Assembly: GCF_003688625.1 (NCBI RefSeq)
Contig: NZ_RCWY01000003.1
Span: 124,001-188,000, forward strand
DNA: 64,000 bases
Direction: 5' to 3'
Source of the DNA: Sphingomonas sp. PP-CE-3A-406
GTDB lineage: Bacteria; Pseudomonadota; Alphaproteobacteria; Sphingomonadales; Sphingomonadaceae
The position numbers and the translations under genes are program-made. Shown here piece by piece: positions 39,396 through 48,441 of the stretch. How positions within the stretch are numbered: the stretch's first letter is position 1; the number at the start of each line of letters is the position of its first letter. The notes under the pieces are model-generated. The model saw nothing but the letters and a program-made list of their open reading frames with translations, ran no database searches and was not told the DNA's origin.

Positions 39396-40460
39396 CTAAG
39401 CGTTTGCTGCAGACGTCCGGATCGAGCCGTTGACGCCGGCGGGGAAGAAGCCGCCGAGCGAGACCGCGGCCTTGCTGAGGTAGACGATGTTGAGCACCTG
39501 GCCGGTCGAACGGCTGTAGGCGAGGCCGTTGGCATCGGTCGGGACGATGTTCGAGATCGTCGCGTCCGACCCGGTGATGCCCTGGTCGTCGTCGCCGATC
39601 ACGCCGGTCGACGCGTTGGTGACGGTACCGTCGAGGCTGTCGCGCGCGTCGCTGATCTTGTTCGCGTTGGTGATCAGCGCGGTGACCGGGTTCGGCGTCT
39701 GCAGACCCTTGCGGTAGAGGATCGTGCGGATCAGGCCGGCGTGATAGGCCTCGGCGGCGAGGATGCCGGCAGCCGCCTCGAGATAGGTCTTGTTACTGAT
39801 CAGCGGTGCCGCGCCCTTGTACGCCGAGACGCCGACGTCCTCGAAGATGTACGCGCCGAGCAGGAAGCTGTTGTCGTCCGCATAGGGATCGAACACGCCG
39901 GTGTTCGCATCGACCACGCCTGCCGCGCGGGCGGCGAGGCTGAACGCGCCGGGGGCGGCGGCCGTGCCACCCGAGATGTTGATCGCCGGCTGCGCTGCGG
40001 CCGACGCACCGAGTGCGCTGCGCAGGAACGCGACGTGCGCGACTTCGTCGATCGCGATCTCACGCGCATATTGCTGAACGACGGCATCCTGGAAGGCGAC
40101 CTGGCGCGGGAAGCCTGCGCCGGTGCCGGTGACGACCGCGCCCTGCGTGCCGACGCCGGTCAGCAGGCTGGCGTTGAGGCCGACGCCGAACGCGGCATAG
40201 GCGTAGAACTGCGCTTCGAGATATTCGAGGTTGAGCGCGAAGTTGAGCACGTCCGGGTCGGTCACGCCGGTCGCCGGGGTCGGCGTGGGAGTCGGGGTCG
40301 GCGTCACGCTATTGTTGTCGTCACCACCGCAGGCGGCGAGCAGCGAGGCGCCGCCGAGGGCGACCGCGCTGCCGCCGGCGAACCGGAGGAAGCTGCGGCG
40401 TTCGTTGCGGCGGGTTTCGATCGCGTCGAAGATCTCGAGCGTATTCTTGATGTCGGTCAT
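39396..40460 (-). CDS. exported ferritin-like protein (second of two)
   Basis: A 354-residue protein. The start has a twin-arginine type signal RRSFLRFAGG followed by LAACGG, a lipobox-like site, and then a (TP)5 linker. The ferritin-like domain (PF13668 type) follows: [39 protein letters not shown] and GILAAEAYHAGLIRTILY provide Glu and His ligands for a di-metal site. It is probably periplasmic and membrane-anchored; function unproven, perhaps metal or oxidative stress handling. It is a paralogue of the gene 48 bp upstream. Confidence 0.85.
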   Translation of the reverse strand: MTDIKNTLEIFDAIETRRNERRSFLRFAGGSAVALGGASLLAACGGDDNNSVTPTPTPTPTPATGVTDPDVLNFALNLEYLEAQFYAYAAFGVGLNASLLTGVGTQGAVVTGTGAGFPRQVAFQDAVVQQYAREIAIDEVAHVAFLRSALGASAAAQPAINISGGTAAAPGAFSLAARAAGVVDANTGVFDPYADDNSFLLGAYIFEDVGVSAYKGAAPLISNKTYLEAAAGILAAEAYHAGLIRTILYRKGLQTPNPVTALITNANKISDARDSLDGTVTNASTGVIGDDDQGITGSDATISNIVPTDANGLAYSRSTGQVLNIVYLSKAAVSLGGFFPAGVNGSIRTSAANA

Positions 40461-40508
40461 TGGGTTAATCCCCTGAATAGCGAAGAAAGCGAAGGGCGTT
40501 GGGCTGGA

Positions 40509-41528
40509 TCAGCTCGCCGCGACGCTCGTCTTGATGTTGCCGTTCATGCCCGACGGGTAGAACCCGCCTGCCGAGGCCGCACCGCTGTTGAGATACACGA
40601 TGTTCAGCACCTGGCTGGTCGAGCGGCTGTACGCGATGCCGTTGGCATCGAGCGGGACGATGTTCGACGTCGTGACCGCGACCTGCGTCGTCGCGAGGTT
40701 GGTCGGCGTCTGGCTGTAGGGCGAGATGCCCTGATCGAGATCGCCGGCACCGAACATCATCGTGTTCGCGCCACCGCCGTCGAGGCTGTCGCGCGCCTTC
40801 GAGATCGCATCCGCCGAGGTCCGCAGCGCCGGCGTGTCGATACCCTTGCCGTACAGCGTCGTGCGGACGATCGCGGCGTGATACGCCTCGACCGCGAGCA
40901 GGCCGGCGGCCGCCTCGAGATACGCCTTGCTGGTAAGCAGCGGGGCGGCGCCCTTGTAGGCGGTCACGCCGACGTCCTCGAAAATGAACGCGCCGAGCAG
41001 GAAGTTCTCGTCGGAGAAATAGGGGTCGAACGCGGTGCCGGCGGGGACGAGACCCGCGGCCTGCGCGGCGGTCGAGAACGCGCTGGTCGGCGAGACGCTG
41101 ACGTCGATCGCGGGCTGCGCGACGGCGGAATTGCCGAGCGCCGAGCGGAGGAACTTGACGTGCGCGATCTCGTCCTGCGCGATCTCCCGCGCATATTGCT
41201 GGACGATCGGGTCGGTGAAGGTGACCTGACGACCGCCGAGAACCGCGCCCTGCTGACCGGTGCCGGACAACAGGCTGTTGTCGAGACCGGTGCCGTAGGC
41301 GGCGTACGAGTAGAACTGCGCCTCGAGATATTCGAGGTTGAGCGCGAAGTTCAGCACGTCCGCGTCGGTGATCGTCTGTGCCGATGCCGAACTGGAGAAG
41401 GACAGCGCGGTCGCACCGGCCGCGGTGATCGCCGCCGCGCCGAGCGCGTTCTTGAAGAACTCCCGGCGCTCGCTGCGTCGCTCTACGCGCGCATCGAGGG
41501 CTTCGATCAGGTGCATGCTCTCGGTCAT
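40509..41528 (-). CDS. exported ferritin-like protein (first of two)
   Basis: A 339-residue paralogue of the following gene. The signal region [20 protein letters not shown] leads to a cleavable SSSASAQT rather than a lipobox, so this copy should be soluble in the periplasm. Ligand motifs match the paralogue: [34 protein letters not shown] and [17 protein letters not shown]. The C-terminus has the shared [17 protein letters not shown] block. The two genes probably form an operon from a promoter in 41529-41650. Confidence 0.85.
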   Translation of the reverse strand: MTESMHLIEALDARVERRSERREFFKNALGAAAITAAGATALSFSSSASAQTITDADVLNFALNLEYLEAQFYSYAAYGTGLDNSLLSGTGQQGAVLGGRQVTFTDPIVQQYAREIAQDEIAHVKFLRSALGNSAVAQPAIDVSVSPTSAFSTAAQAAGLVPAGTAFDPYFSDENFLLGAFIFEDVGVTAYKGAAPLLTSKAYLEAAAGLLAVEAYHAAIVRTTLYGKGIDTPALRTSADAISKARDSLDGGGANTMMFGAGDLDQGISPYSQTPTNLATTQVAVTTSNIVPLDANGIAYSRSTSQVLNIVYLNSGAASAGGFYPSGMNGNIKTSVAAS

Positions 41529-41655
41529 GGCAGGGTCCTCCCCTTGTGGGTGATACGGTCGGGTATCGTATTGTTCTTATTGACTTAATCGCGATGTATG
41601 ACGGTTTAAGGTCCGTAATCGCAAAGTCCAGTCCACAACGAGGTACGCACGAAAA

Positions 41656-41686
41656 ACCCGCCCGGATGCGCCGGGCGGGTGATTTT
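41656..41686. terminator. bidirectional intrinsic terminator
   Basis: ACCCGCCCGG and CCGGGCGGGT pair perfectly over 10 bp around an ATGCG loop. T-runs follow in both directions (TTTTTC on the minus strand, GATTTTATT on the plus strand). It ends the mipA-like gene about 48 bp upstream. Confidence 0.88.
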
Positions 41687-41733
41687 ATTCGCAAGACCTG
41701 CGAGCCTGCCGAAACAGACCCGGCAGGTTGGGA

Positions 41734-42597
41734 TCAGAAGGTGTAGGTCAGTCCGACCGCGCCCATCCACTGATCCGCCGAGCCGACATCGGCGACGATC
41801 GGGCTGTCCTTGTACTTGCCGAGCAGGCGACCGTAGAGCACGCCGGCGCCGATGCCGAAGCCGTGGCGAAGATCGCCCGACAGGCTCTGCACCACGAACA
41901 GCGACGCGTTGATCTCGCGGAAGCCGCTGTCGTTGACGTCGTAGGTGCGCAACCCGCTGTTCAGCGTGCCGATCGGCGTCACCGCCGAATAGGTGCGGCC
42001 AAAGCCCTTGCCGACGTAATCGCCGGACACGCCCATCGAGACGAGCGTACGGACCGACAGCGGCGTCGTGTAGTTGATCTGCGGCGTGATGACATAGCTG
42101 TCATAGGTGTCCGAGACGTCGTGGACATAGGCTACGCGTGCGGTAAGCGTGTCGTAATCGCTGGTGATGACGCCAGTCTTGCCGATGCCGACATAGCCGC
42201 CGACTTCGTACGCGGTGTCGATCTTGCCGAGCGCGCGGACCTGGCGGTTGTCGACCTTGCCGGTACGATCGGTACGAATGCCGCCGATGACGCCGAGTTC
42301 GTAGTTGATGCCGACGTTGCCCGTGTTGGGGATCAGGTTGACGTACAGCTGCGTGCCGCGGGTGAAGAAGTCATGGCCGCGCACCGTGCCGATCACCGCG
42401 CCGACGGGCGAGAAGTCGTTGCTGTCTGCACCATCGTAATCGGGCAGCGACGCAACGCCGACCGCGACCGTCACGCGGTTGTTGTCACGCGCGCTGGTGA
42501 TCGGCGGCGACGGGTTGGGGTCGGTCTGCGCGAGCGCAGGCGTGGCGGTCAGGAGCACCGCGATTGCGGCAGACGTAAAGAGAGTGAATGCGCGCAA
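41734..42597 (-). CDS. MipA/OmpV-family outer membrane protein
   Basis: A 287-residue beta-barrel protein. The signal peptide MRAFTLFTSAAIAVLLTATP ends at ALAQ. The barrel shows the family start VTVAVGVASLPDYDGADSND and a C-terminal YTF, typical of outer membrane proteins. MipA-like proteins link to murein synthesis or act as OmpV-type pores; the exact role is unknown. The frame is open to TTG 42648, but I choose the TTG at 42597 because it has GGAG upstream and gives a clean signal peptide. Confidence 0.85.
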   Translation of the reverse strand: MRAFTLFTSAAIAVLLTATPALAQTDPNPSPPITSARDNNRVTVAVGVASLPDYDGADSNDFSPVGAVIGTVRGHDFFTRGTQLYVNLIPNTGNVGINYELGVIGGIRTDRTGKVDNRQVRALGKIDTAYEVGGYVGIGKTGVITSDYDTLTARVAYVHDVSDTYDSYVITPQINYTTPLSVRTLVSMGVSGDYVGKGFGRTYSAVTPIGTLNSGLRTYDVNDSGFREINASLFVVQSLSGDLRHGFGIGAGVLYGRLLGKYKDSPIVADVGSADQWMGAVGLTYTF

Positions 42598-42667
42598 GGA
42601 AAAAGCTCCGGACAAAAAGGTTCCACGGCGCAACGCGGGGAAACCCAATTCGGTCCGTGACGATCGT

Positions 42668-43198
42668 TCAGAAGATGTAACGCATTTTTACCTGTTGCAT
42701 ATCGGCATCACCGGCGAGCGTGAACTCGGCGGCGGAAAAGCGTGGTGGGCCGAACCGGACCGCGGCGTTGCGCGAGAAACCATAGCCCTCGCGCGGGATG
42801 CCGGCGATCGTATCGAGCTTGGCGTTGTTGTTCTCGTCGTGGATGATCGCGAGCGCATAGGCGCGTTGCGGCAGACCGGGGAAGCTGGTCGCGTGGACGC
42901 TGGCGGGGATCGACCGGGTCATCGCGTTGGCATCGTCGACACAGGCCGGGAAGTTATCGGGATCCGCGGTGAGGCAGATCCGAATCGTCCCCTTCGCCGA
43001 GCGCAGATTGTCGACTTCGACGTCGAGCCGCGTGACCGGCGCGGTCGCGGTCAGCATCATCCACACCGCACCGAGACCCGCCGCGCCGTACAGCCGCCGC
43101 GGCATGGTCCGCCCAGTCTTCAACACCGCGTTCGCCGGTGTCGCAGAGCCGATCCCAGGTTCGGAAATGATGGCCATGTTTGCACCCGTATCGTTCAT
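42668..43198 (-). CDS. DUF2141 exported protein
   Basis: A 176-residue protein. After a membrane/signal segment (LYGAAGLGAVWMMLTATAP) comes a DUF2141 domain: LDVEVDNLRSAKGTIRICLT, YALAIIHDENNNAKLDT and PREGYGFSRNAAVRFGPPRF. The domain is a small beta-sandwich of unknown function, usually periplasmic. I start at MNDTGANMA (43198); upstream residues to 43285 look like chance sequence. The MipA-like gene follows on the same strand. Confidence 0.85.
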   Translation of the reverse strand: MNDTGANMAIISEPGIGSATPANAVLKTGRTMPRRLYGAAGLGAVWMMLTATAPVTRLDVEVDNLRSAKGTIRICLTADPDNFPACVDDANAMTRSIPASVHATSFPGLPQRAYALAIIHDENNNAKLDTIAGIPREGYGFSRNAAVRFGPPRFSAAEFTLAGDADMQQVKMRYIF

Positions 43199-43588
43199 GA
43201 TGTCGCCGATGGCGACCGACCGTGATCGGCCGTGCCCCCATTGCTCTCCGCCACATGAACCGCGGGAAAACCTCCCGCACCACATGATAGCCTCAGCCCA
43301 TACCCGTCGCGGCCGTCATCGCCAAACCTGGCATGCCGACGGGTGGCGGAATTGCCGGGACCCGTAGCGCAAGTACCACAGCGTCCGTTGGCGGTCGGTC
43401 GGGAGCGGGGCTGTGAGGGGATATTCCGCAGCATGGACGTAGTTACATCCGCTGCTCTGTTCTCCGGGGTGACGGCGCAGGCCCGGTCCTGGAAAATCCT
43501 GGCGTTGCAATAGGCTCTATGCAGTGCGTGGAATCCTGATAGCTTCCTTCCCCAGAGCAGGATGACCTGCCAATTCGGAGAGTGATGC
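43199..43588. other. 390-bp intergenic stretch without recognised features
   Basis: It lies between the divergent DUF2141 and 43589 genes. It contains short frames on both strands without protein-like composition. Presumably it holds both promoters; I cannot place them. None of the R1-R8 repeats is present. Confidence 0.45.
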
Positions 43589-43789
43589 ATGGCAAACCAT
43601 AGCGCCGCGCGCGGGGATACGGGCCGGAATATTGGCCGGGATACGGGCAAGGACCACAAAAGGCTGATCTACGTGATCGCCGGCAGCATCCTGGCGTTGG
43701 GGCTGGTATTGATGGCGTTCTATGACCGGGCGGGCGATCCGATGCCGATCGCGTCGGTGCAGACGCCGGTCGTCACCGCGCAGAAATAG
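43589..43789 (+). CDS. small single-pass membrane protein, unknown
   Basis: A 66-residue protein with a polar basic N-terminus (GRDTGKDHKRL), one membrane helix (YVIAGSILALGLVLMAFYD) and a short outside tail. A GGAGAG ribosome site lies eight bases upstream. No family recognised. Its last 17 bp overlap the convergent acetyltransferase gene. Confidence 0.6.
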   Translation: MANHSAARGDTGRNIGRDTGKDHKRLIYVIAGSILALGLVLMAFYDRAGDPMPIASVQTPVVTAQK

Positions 43790-44321
43790 CGCCGGGCGCG
43801 GCGCGGTCGAAGATCAGGATCGGCGCGTCGCGGTACGTGCCCGTCGTGCGCAGGCGGTAGCCGAGGCGCTCGGCGAGCCGGATCGAGGGGGCGTTGGCGG
43901 GGTCTATGATGCAAGTCGTCGCGGGGATACGCGTGTCGGTCCAGGCAAGGATCGCGGCGAGCGCTTCGGAGGCGTAGCCCTTGCCTTGCGCGTCGCCGGT
44001 CAGCGTCCAGCCGACTTCGGGTGCTGCGTCGATCGAGGGCTCGATCGCGCGGCGGGCCTCGATCAGGCCGAGTTCGCCGATCAACTGGCCTGTGGCCGTA
44101 TCGCGGGCGATCCAGCTGCCGTAGCCGAACACAGTCCATTGGCCGATCGAGCGGAGCAGGCGGATCCAGACGTCCTCGCGGGTGCGCGGCTGGCCGCCGA
44201 TCATCACGTAGACGCGCGGGTCGGTCCACATCGCGGCGCAGTCTTCGAGGTCGGTGGCGGCGTGGGCGGTTAGCGTCAGGCGCGCGGTGGTGAGCGTGGG
44301 GGCGGATTTGGGGGCGTGCAT
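43773..44321 (-). CDS. GNAT-family N-acetyltransferase
   Basis: A 182-residue RimJ/RimL-type acetyltransferase. LTTARLTLTAHAATDLEDCA starts the fold, GWTLTGDAQGKGYASEALAA is the acetyl-CoA-binding Q/RxxGxG/A region (GDAQGKGYAS), and IDPANAPSIRLAERLGYRL is the conserved C-terminal helix. The acceptor, a protein N-terminus or a small amine, cannot be told. Single gene. Confidence 0.9.
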   Translation of the reverse strand: MHAPKSAPTLTTARLTLTAHAATDLEDCAAMWTDPRVYVMIGGQPRTREDVWIRLLRSIGQWTVFGYGSWIARDTATGQLIGELGLIEARRAIEPSIDAAPEVGWTLTGDAQGKGYASEALAAILAWTDTRIPATTCIIDPANAPSIRLAERLGYRLRTTGTYRDAPILIFDRAAPGAISAR

Positions 44322-44410
44322 TCTTGCTGTCTAAGGGTGATCTTGATCGAGGGGTATCCGTTGCTGGGCCGCTCCGCTTTCTGGAGGGAGGGGTATCGTC
44401 GCCACGTACT

Positions 44411-44521
44411 CTCCCCTCCCTGGAAGGGAGGGGTCGGGGGTGGGTCGGCCAGCTTTAGCCACTCGCGTGCGGTATGCGGACGCCGACCCACCCCCAGCCC
44501 CTCCCTTCCAAGGAGGGGGGC
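44411..44521. repeat. R6-related repeat (R6')
   Basis: Arms CTCCCCTCCCTGGAAGGGAG and CCCCTCCCTTCCAAGGAGGG surround a core with GTGGGTCGGC and its complement GCCGACCCAC. It is built like R6 but with different arm tips. Confidence 0.75.
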
Positions 44522-44592
44522 AAGAGCGGCTTTTCCCTGCGGACGGCGCGATCCTCGATCGTTCGGTCCTCCCCCCTCCAGGGGATTCAGCA

Positions 44593-44715
44593 ATCCTCCC
44601 CCGCCAGGGGGAGGTGTCGCCGGAGGTGACGGAGGGGGAGGCCCCGGCACGGCGGTTCCCTGTCCTCCCCCTCCGTCAGGCAAACGCCTGCCACCTCCCC
44701 CTTGCGGGGGAGGAT
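44593..44715. repeat. R7-related repeat (R7')
   Basis: Arms AATCCTCCCCCGCCAGGGGG and CTCCCCCTTGCGGGGGAGGA, with an inner GACGGAGGGGGA paired to TCCCCCTCCGTC. It shares its blocks with 22020-22136. Confidence 0.75.
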
Positions 44716-44851
44716 CGGTAGGTTATCCTTTCCTGTCTGCCGCCCCACCTCCCTCGCCTCCCCCACGCGTCTGGCAATGCAGGTTGTCTTAGGCCGCGAT
44801 TGCTTCGGAAAGCCTGTTTTCGTGCTCGCTGCTTTGCGCTAGTCCGAGCGG

Positions 44852-46018
44852 ATGGCATCGACGATCTCCTGCGACGTCGCGATCGTCGGCGCGGGCCTGG
44901 CCGGCGGGATGATCGCGCTGGCGCTCAAGGCCAGGCACCCCGCGCTCGACGTGCGGCTGATCGACTCCGCAACGGTCGTCGGCGGCAATCATCTCTGGTC
45001 GTTCTTCGGCAGCGACGTGGCGCAGGCGGATCGCTGGATCGTCGCGCCGCTCGTGGTGCATGCGTGGCGCGGGTATGACGTGCGGTTTCCGGCGCATGCG
45101 CGGACGATCGACGCGACCTATTATTCGATCGAGAGCGAGCGGCTCGACCGCGAGGTACGCCGCGTGCTGCCGCCGCATGCGTTGATGCTGGGACGGAAAG
45201 TGTCGGGCGCGAGTCCGACCGCGGTGGTGATGGCGGATGGCGACCGGATCGAGGCGACCAGCGTGATCGATGCGCGAGGACCGGGCGATCTGTCGCTGCT
45301 CGATCTGGCGTGGCAGAAGTTTCTCGGGCGTGAACTGGCGCTGAGCGTGCCGCACGAAAGCCTGCGGCCAATGGTGATGGACGCGACCATTCCGCAGATC
45401 GACGGGTATCGGTTCGTCTACTGCCTGCCGTTCAGCGCGGACCGGATGTTCGTCGAGGACACCTATTATAGCGACACGCCGGATCTCGATATTCCGGTGC
45501 TGGGCGAGCGGATCGATGACTATGTCACGGCGCGCGGCTGGTCGGTCGATAGCGTCGTGCGCGAAGAGTCGGGCGTGCTGCCGGTGGCGATGGGTGGTGA
45601 TTTCGAGGCGTATTGGCGCTCTGGCGGAGCGCATGTCGCCAAGGCCGGAATGCGTGCGGGGATGTTCCATCCGACCACGGGGTACTCGCTGCCCGATGCG
45701 GTGCGGACCGCTTCGATGCTGGCGGGCCTCGACGATTTCTCGGGCGCGAAACTCCACGATGCGACGCATGCGATGGCGCGGGCGACGTGGAAGTCGCGCG
45801 GCTTCTACCGGATGCTCGACACGATGTTGTTCCGTGCCGCCGAGCCGGAGGAACGCTACCGCATCCTCGAGCGCTTCTACCGTCTCTCACCCTCGCTCAT
45901 CGGCCGTTTCTACGCCGGACGCTCGACGCTCTCCGACAAGGCTCGCGTTCTCACCGGCAAGCCCCCCGTCCCCATCGTGCGCGCCGTCCGCGCCATCGCA
46001 GGCAGTATGTCATCATGA
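44852..46018 (+). CDS. crtY: lycopene beta-cyclase
   Basis: A 388-residue flavoprotein that cyclises lycopene to beta-carotene. The dinucleotide-binding site CDVAIVGAGLAGGMIALALK is at the N-terminus, and GGNHLWSFF and the family block FVYCLPFSADRMFVEDTYYS (CrtY type) follow. FHPTTGYSLPDAV and FYRMLDTMLFRAAEPEERY complete the CrtY pattern. It is the first gene of the cluster, with a stop overlapping the crtI start (ATGA). Confidence 0.95.
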   Translation: MASTISCDVAIVGAGLAGGMIALALKARHPALDVRLIDSATVVGGNHLWSFFGSDVAQADRWIVAPLVVHAWRGYDVRFPAHARTIDATYYSIESERLDREVRRVLPPHALMLGRKVSGASPTAVVMADGDRIEATSVIDARGPGDLSLLDLAWQKFLGRELALSVPHESLRPMVMDATIPQIDGYRFVYCLPFSADRMFVEDTYYSDTPDLDIPVLGERIDDYVTARGWSVDSVVREESGVLPVAMGGDFEAYWRSGGAHVAKAGMRAGMFHPTTGYSLPDAVRTASMLAGLDDFSGAKLHDATHAMARATWKSRGFYRMLDTMLFRAAEPEERYRILERFYRLSPSLIGRFYAGRSTLSDKARVLTGKPPVPIVRAVRAIAGSMSS

Positions 46019-47493
46019 AGACCGCAATAGTCATCGGCGCAGGGTTTGGCGGGCTGGCGCTCGCGATCCGGCTGCAATCCGCGGGCGTGCAGACGACGAT
46101 CGTCGAGAGCCGCGACAAGCCGGGTGGGCGCGGGTATTATTGGGAGCGCGACGGCTTTACCTTCGACGCAGGGCCGACCGTCATCACCGATCCGGATTGC
46201 CTGCGCGAGCTGTGGGCGCTGACCGGGCGGGACATGAGCGAGGACGTGACGCTCGATCCGGTGCTGCCGTTCTACCGGCTGAACTGGCCCGACGGGACGA
46301 ACTTCGACTACACCAACGACGACGTGCAGATGCGCGCCGAGATCGAGAAGCTGCATCCCGGCGACTGGGCGGGGTACGAGAAGTTCCTGCAATATTCGGC
46401 AGGGGTGTTCCACGAGGGCTATGAGAAGCTCGGCCATGTCGCGTTCCTCGACTTCGGGTCGATGATCAAGGCGGCACCGGCGCTGGCGAAATACCAGGCG
46501 TGGCGGTCGGTCTATTCGATCGTGTCGAGCTTCGTGAAGTCGGAGAAGCTGCGCGAGGCGTTGTCGTTCCATACGCTGCTGGTCGGCGGCAACCCGATGA
46601 CGACGAGCGCAATCTATGCGCTGATCCACAAGCTGGAGCGTGATGGCGGGGTGTGGTTCGCGCGTGGCGGGACCAACCGGCTGGTGGCGGCGCTGGTGAC
46701 GCAGTTCGAGCGGCTGGGCGGCGTGCTGCGGCTCGACGATCCGGTGACGTCGATCGAGACTCTGGGCGATCGCGCGACGGGCGTGACGACGGCGAGCGGG
46801 TGGTCGGGTCAGGCGGATGCGATCGCGGCGAACAGCGACATCATGCACACCTATCGCGACCTGCTGGCGACCTCGCGCAGTGCGAAGCGGAAGACCGGGT
46901 CGCTCGAGCGGAAGAAATATTCGCCGTCGCTGTTCGTCGTGCATTTCGGGATCAAGGGCACGTGGCCGGGCATTCCGCACCACATGATCCTGTTCGGGCC
47001 GCGCTATAAGGGGCTGCTCGAGGACATCTACGATCACGGCGTGCTGTCGGAAGATTTCTCGCTGTACCTGCATCATCCGACCGTCACCGATCCTTCGCTG
47101 GCGCCGGAGGGGCATTCGACGTTCTATGCGTTGGCGCCGGTGCCGCATCTCGGGAAATTCCCGGTCGACTGGGACGAGATCGCGCCGATCCTGGAGAAGC
47201 GCATCCTCGACGAGATCGGGCGGCGGTTGATCCCGGACATTTATGAGCGGATCGTGACGAAATTCTCGTACGCGCCGAAGGATTTCGCGGAGGATCTCAA
47301 TGCGCATCTGGGTAGCGCGTTCTCGCTGGAGCCGGTGCTGGCGCAGAGCGCGTATTTCCGGGTGCACAACCGCGACGAGCATATTCCGAATTTGTACTTC
47401 GTGGGGGCTGGGACGCATCCGGGGGCTGGGATTCCTGGGGTTGTGGGGAGTGCGAAGGCGACTGCTCGGTTGATGCTTGAGGGCGAGAAGTAG
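46015..47493 (+). CDS. crtI: phytoene desaturase
   Basis: A 492-residue FAD-dependent enzyme that desaturates phytoene to lycopene in four steps. FAD-binding TAIVIGAGFGGLALAIRLQS near residue 3, GRGYYWERDGFTFDAGPTVI, and the C-terminal signature NLYFVGAGTHPGAGIPGVVG are diagnostic of bacterial CrtI. Length is standard. It starts on the last bases of crtY (ATGA). An R8 repeat follows, separating it from the next gene, so crtB probably has its own promoter. Confidence 0.96.
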   Translation: MKTAIVIGAGFGGLALAIRLQSAGVQTTIVESRDKPGGRGYYWERDGFTFDAGPTVITDPDCLRELWALTGRDMSEDVTLDPVLPFYRLNWPDGTNFDYTNDDVQMRAEIEKLHPGDWAGYEKFLQYSAGVFHEGYEKLGHVAFLDFGSMIKAAPALAKYQAWRSVYSIVSSFVKSEKLREALSFHTLLVGGNPMTTSAIYALIHKLERDGGVWFARGGTNRLVAALVTQFERLGGVLRLDDPVTSIETLGDRATGVTTASGWSGQADAIAANSDIMHTYRDLLATSRSAKRKTGSLERKKYSPSLFVVHFGIKGTWPGIPHHMILFGPRYKGLLEDIYDHGVLSEDFSLYLHHPTVTDPSLAPEGHSTFYALAPVPHLGKFPVDWDEIAPILEKRILDEIGRRLIPDIYERIVTKFSYAPKDFAEDLNAHLGSAFSLEPVLAQSAYFRVHNRDEHIPNLYFVGAGTHPGAGIPGVVGSAKATARLMLEGEK

Positions 47494-47500
47494 GAAATTT

Positions 47501-47644
47501 GTTCGCGCAGAGGCGCGGAGGCGCGGAGATTGTTGCATCCGGTTTTTCGGTCGGCAGACACAACTATCTGTTCGTCGAAGGTGATCGGGCAGTCGCTGCG
47601 CGACAAGCGCCACATCTCCGCGCCTCTGCGCCTCTGCGCGAACA
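47501..47644. repeat. R8 palindromic repeat
   Basis: Arms GTTCGCGCAGAGGCGCGGAG and CTCCGCGCCTCTGCGCCTCT, related to 25077-25180 by design of short repeated steps. It directly follows crtI. Confidence 0.8.
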
Positions 47645-47690
47645 AAATCTTCCCTTGCAGCACCGTGCGCGCTTCCCCTAGCGAGGCGGG

Positions 47691-48272
47691 ATGAAGAGAC
47701 TTGCTGTGTATTGCGGGTCGGCTACGCCGGCTGATCCCACCTACATCGAGGGCGCTCGCGCGCTGGGGCTGGCTTTTGCCGCGCGGGGGATCGGCCTTGT
47801 TTATGGCGGTGGGCGGACCGGGCTGATGGGTGCGATTGCGGATGGCGCGCTTGAGGGCGGCGGGGAGGTTATCGGGGTTATTCCTCAGGCGCTGGTCGAT
47901 GCGGAGGTCGCGCATCGTGGGCTGACCGAGTTGCACGTCGTCAGCGGCATGCATCAGCGCAAGCAGATGTTTACCGATCTTTCCGACGGGTTCGTGACGA
48001 TCCCGGGCGGGACGGGGACGATGGACGAGCTGTGGGAGGCGCTGAGCTGGGCGCAGCTTGGCTATCATGCGGATCCGGTCGGGTTGCTCAATACCGCCGG
48101 CTATTACGACCACCTGATCGCGTTCTGGGAGAAGATGGGCGAGGTTGGGTTCCTGCGGCCGCAGCACCGGGATCTGCTGATCGTGGCGGATACGCTGGAG
48201 GTGTTGCTCGACCGGATGGCGGAGCATGTGCCGACGCAGCCGATCGTGCGGATGAACGCGTCGGATCTGTGA
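47691..48272 (+). CDS. LOG-family cytokinin riboside 5'-monophosphate phosphoribohydrolase
   Basis: A 193-residue TIGR00730/LOG protein. The Rossmann-like start MKRLAVYCGSA, GIGLVYGGGRTGLMGAIADG and the catalytic motif IPGGTGTMDELWEALSWAQL (PGGxGTxxE) are complete, with MHQRKQMF supplying the conserved Arg. It hydrolyses nucleoside 5'-monophosphates, including cytokinin ribotides, to the free base. It sits between crtI and crtB, separated by repeats on both sides; no functional link with carotenoids is known. Confidence 0.93.
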   Translation: MKRLAVYCGSATPADPTYIEGARALGLAFAARGIGLVYGGGRTGLMGAIADGALEGGGEVIGVIPQALVDAEVAHRGLTELHVVSGMHQRKQMFTDLSDGFVTIPGGTGTMDELWEALSWAQLGYHADPVGLLNTAGYYDHLIAFWEKMGEVGFLRPQHRDLLIVADTLEVLLDRMAEHVPTQPIVRMNASDL

Positions 48273-48303
48273 GGGTCTTCGGATCGCACGTCGACACCCT
48301 GCT

Positions 48304-48407
48304 CCACCCCGGCGGAGGCCGGGGCCCAATTGGGGAACGTGAATTGGTTTGCGTTGCGCATCGTTACTTCAACCTTTCCAATTGGGCCCCGGCCTCCGCC
48401 GGGGTGG
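48304..48407 (-). repeat. R1 palindromic doublet repeat
   Basis: 104 bp. Arms CCACCCCGGCGGAGGCCGGG and CCGGCCTCCGCCGGGGTGG; the 48-nt core is in inverted orientation relative to the copies at 39119, 51875, 54332 and 61447. It lies between the LOG gene and crtB. Confidence 0.9.
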
Positions 48408-48441
48408 TGCCTGTAATAATGGTAGCGTTGGGGGGTAGGGC

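Larger units (their letters stand above)
44322..44851. other. gene-free repeat region before crtY
   Basis: About 530 bp. It is mostly R6' (44411-44521) and R7' (44593-44715) repeats. A plus-strand frame crossing it codes only Pro/Gly-rich repeat text. The crtY promoter should lie in the last ~100 bp. Confidence 0.6.

Noticed and set aside
39342..41588. 748-codon plus-strand frame
   Set aside because: It is antisense to the two ferritin-like genes and its composition (runs of Arg, Asp, Val, Gly) is that of a mirror frame in high-G+C DNA.
44316..44792. 158-codon plus-strand frame before crtY
   Set aside because: It translates the R6' and R7' repeats (Pro/Gly-rich) and is unlikely to be a gene.
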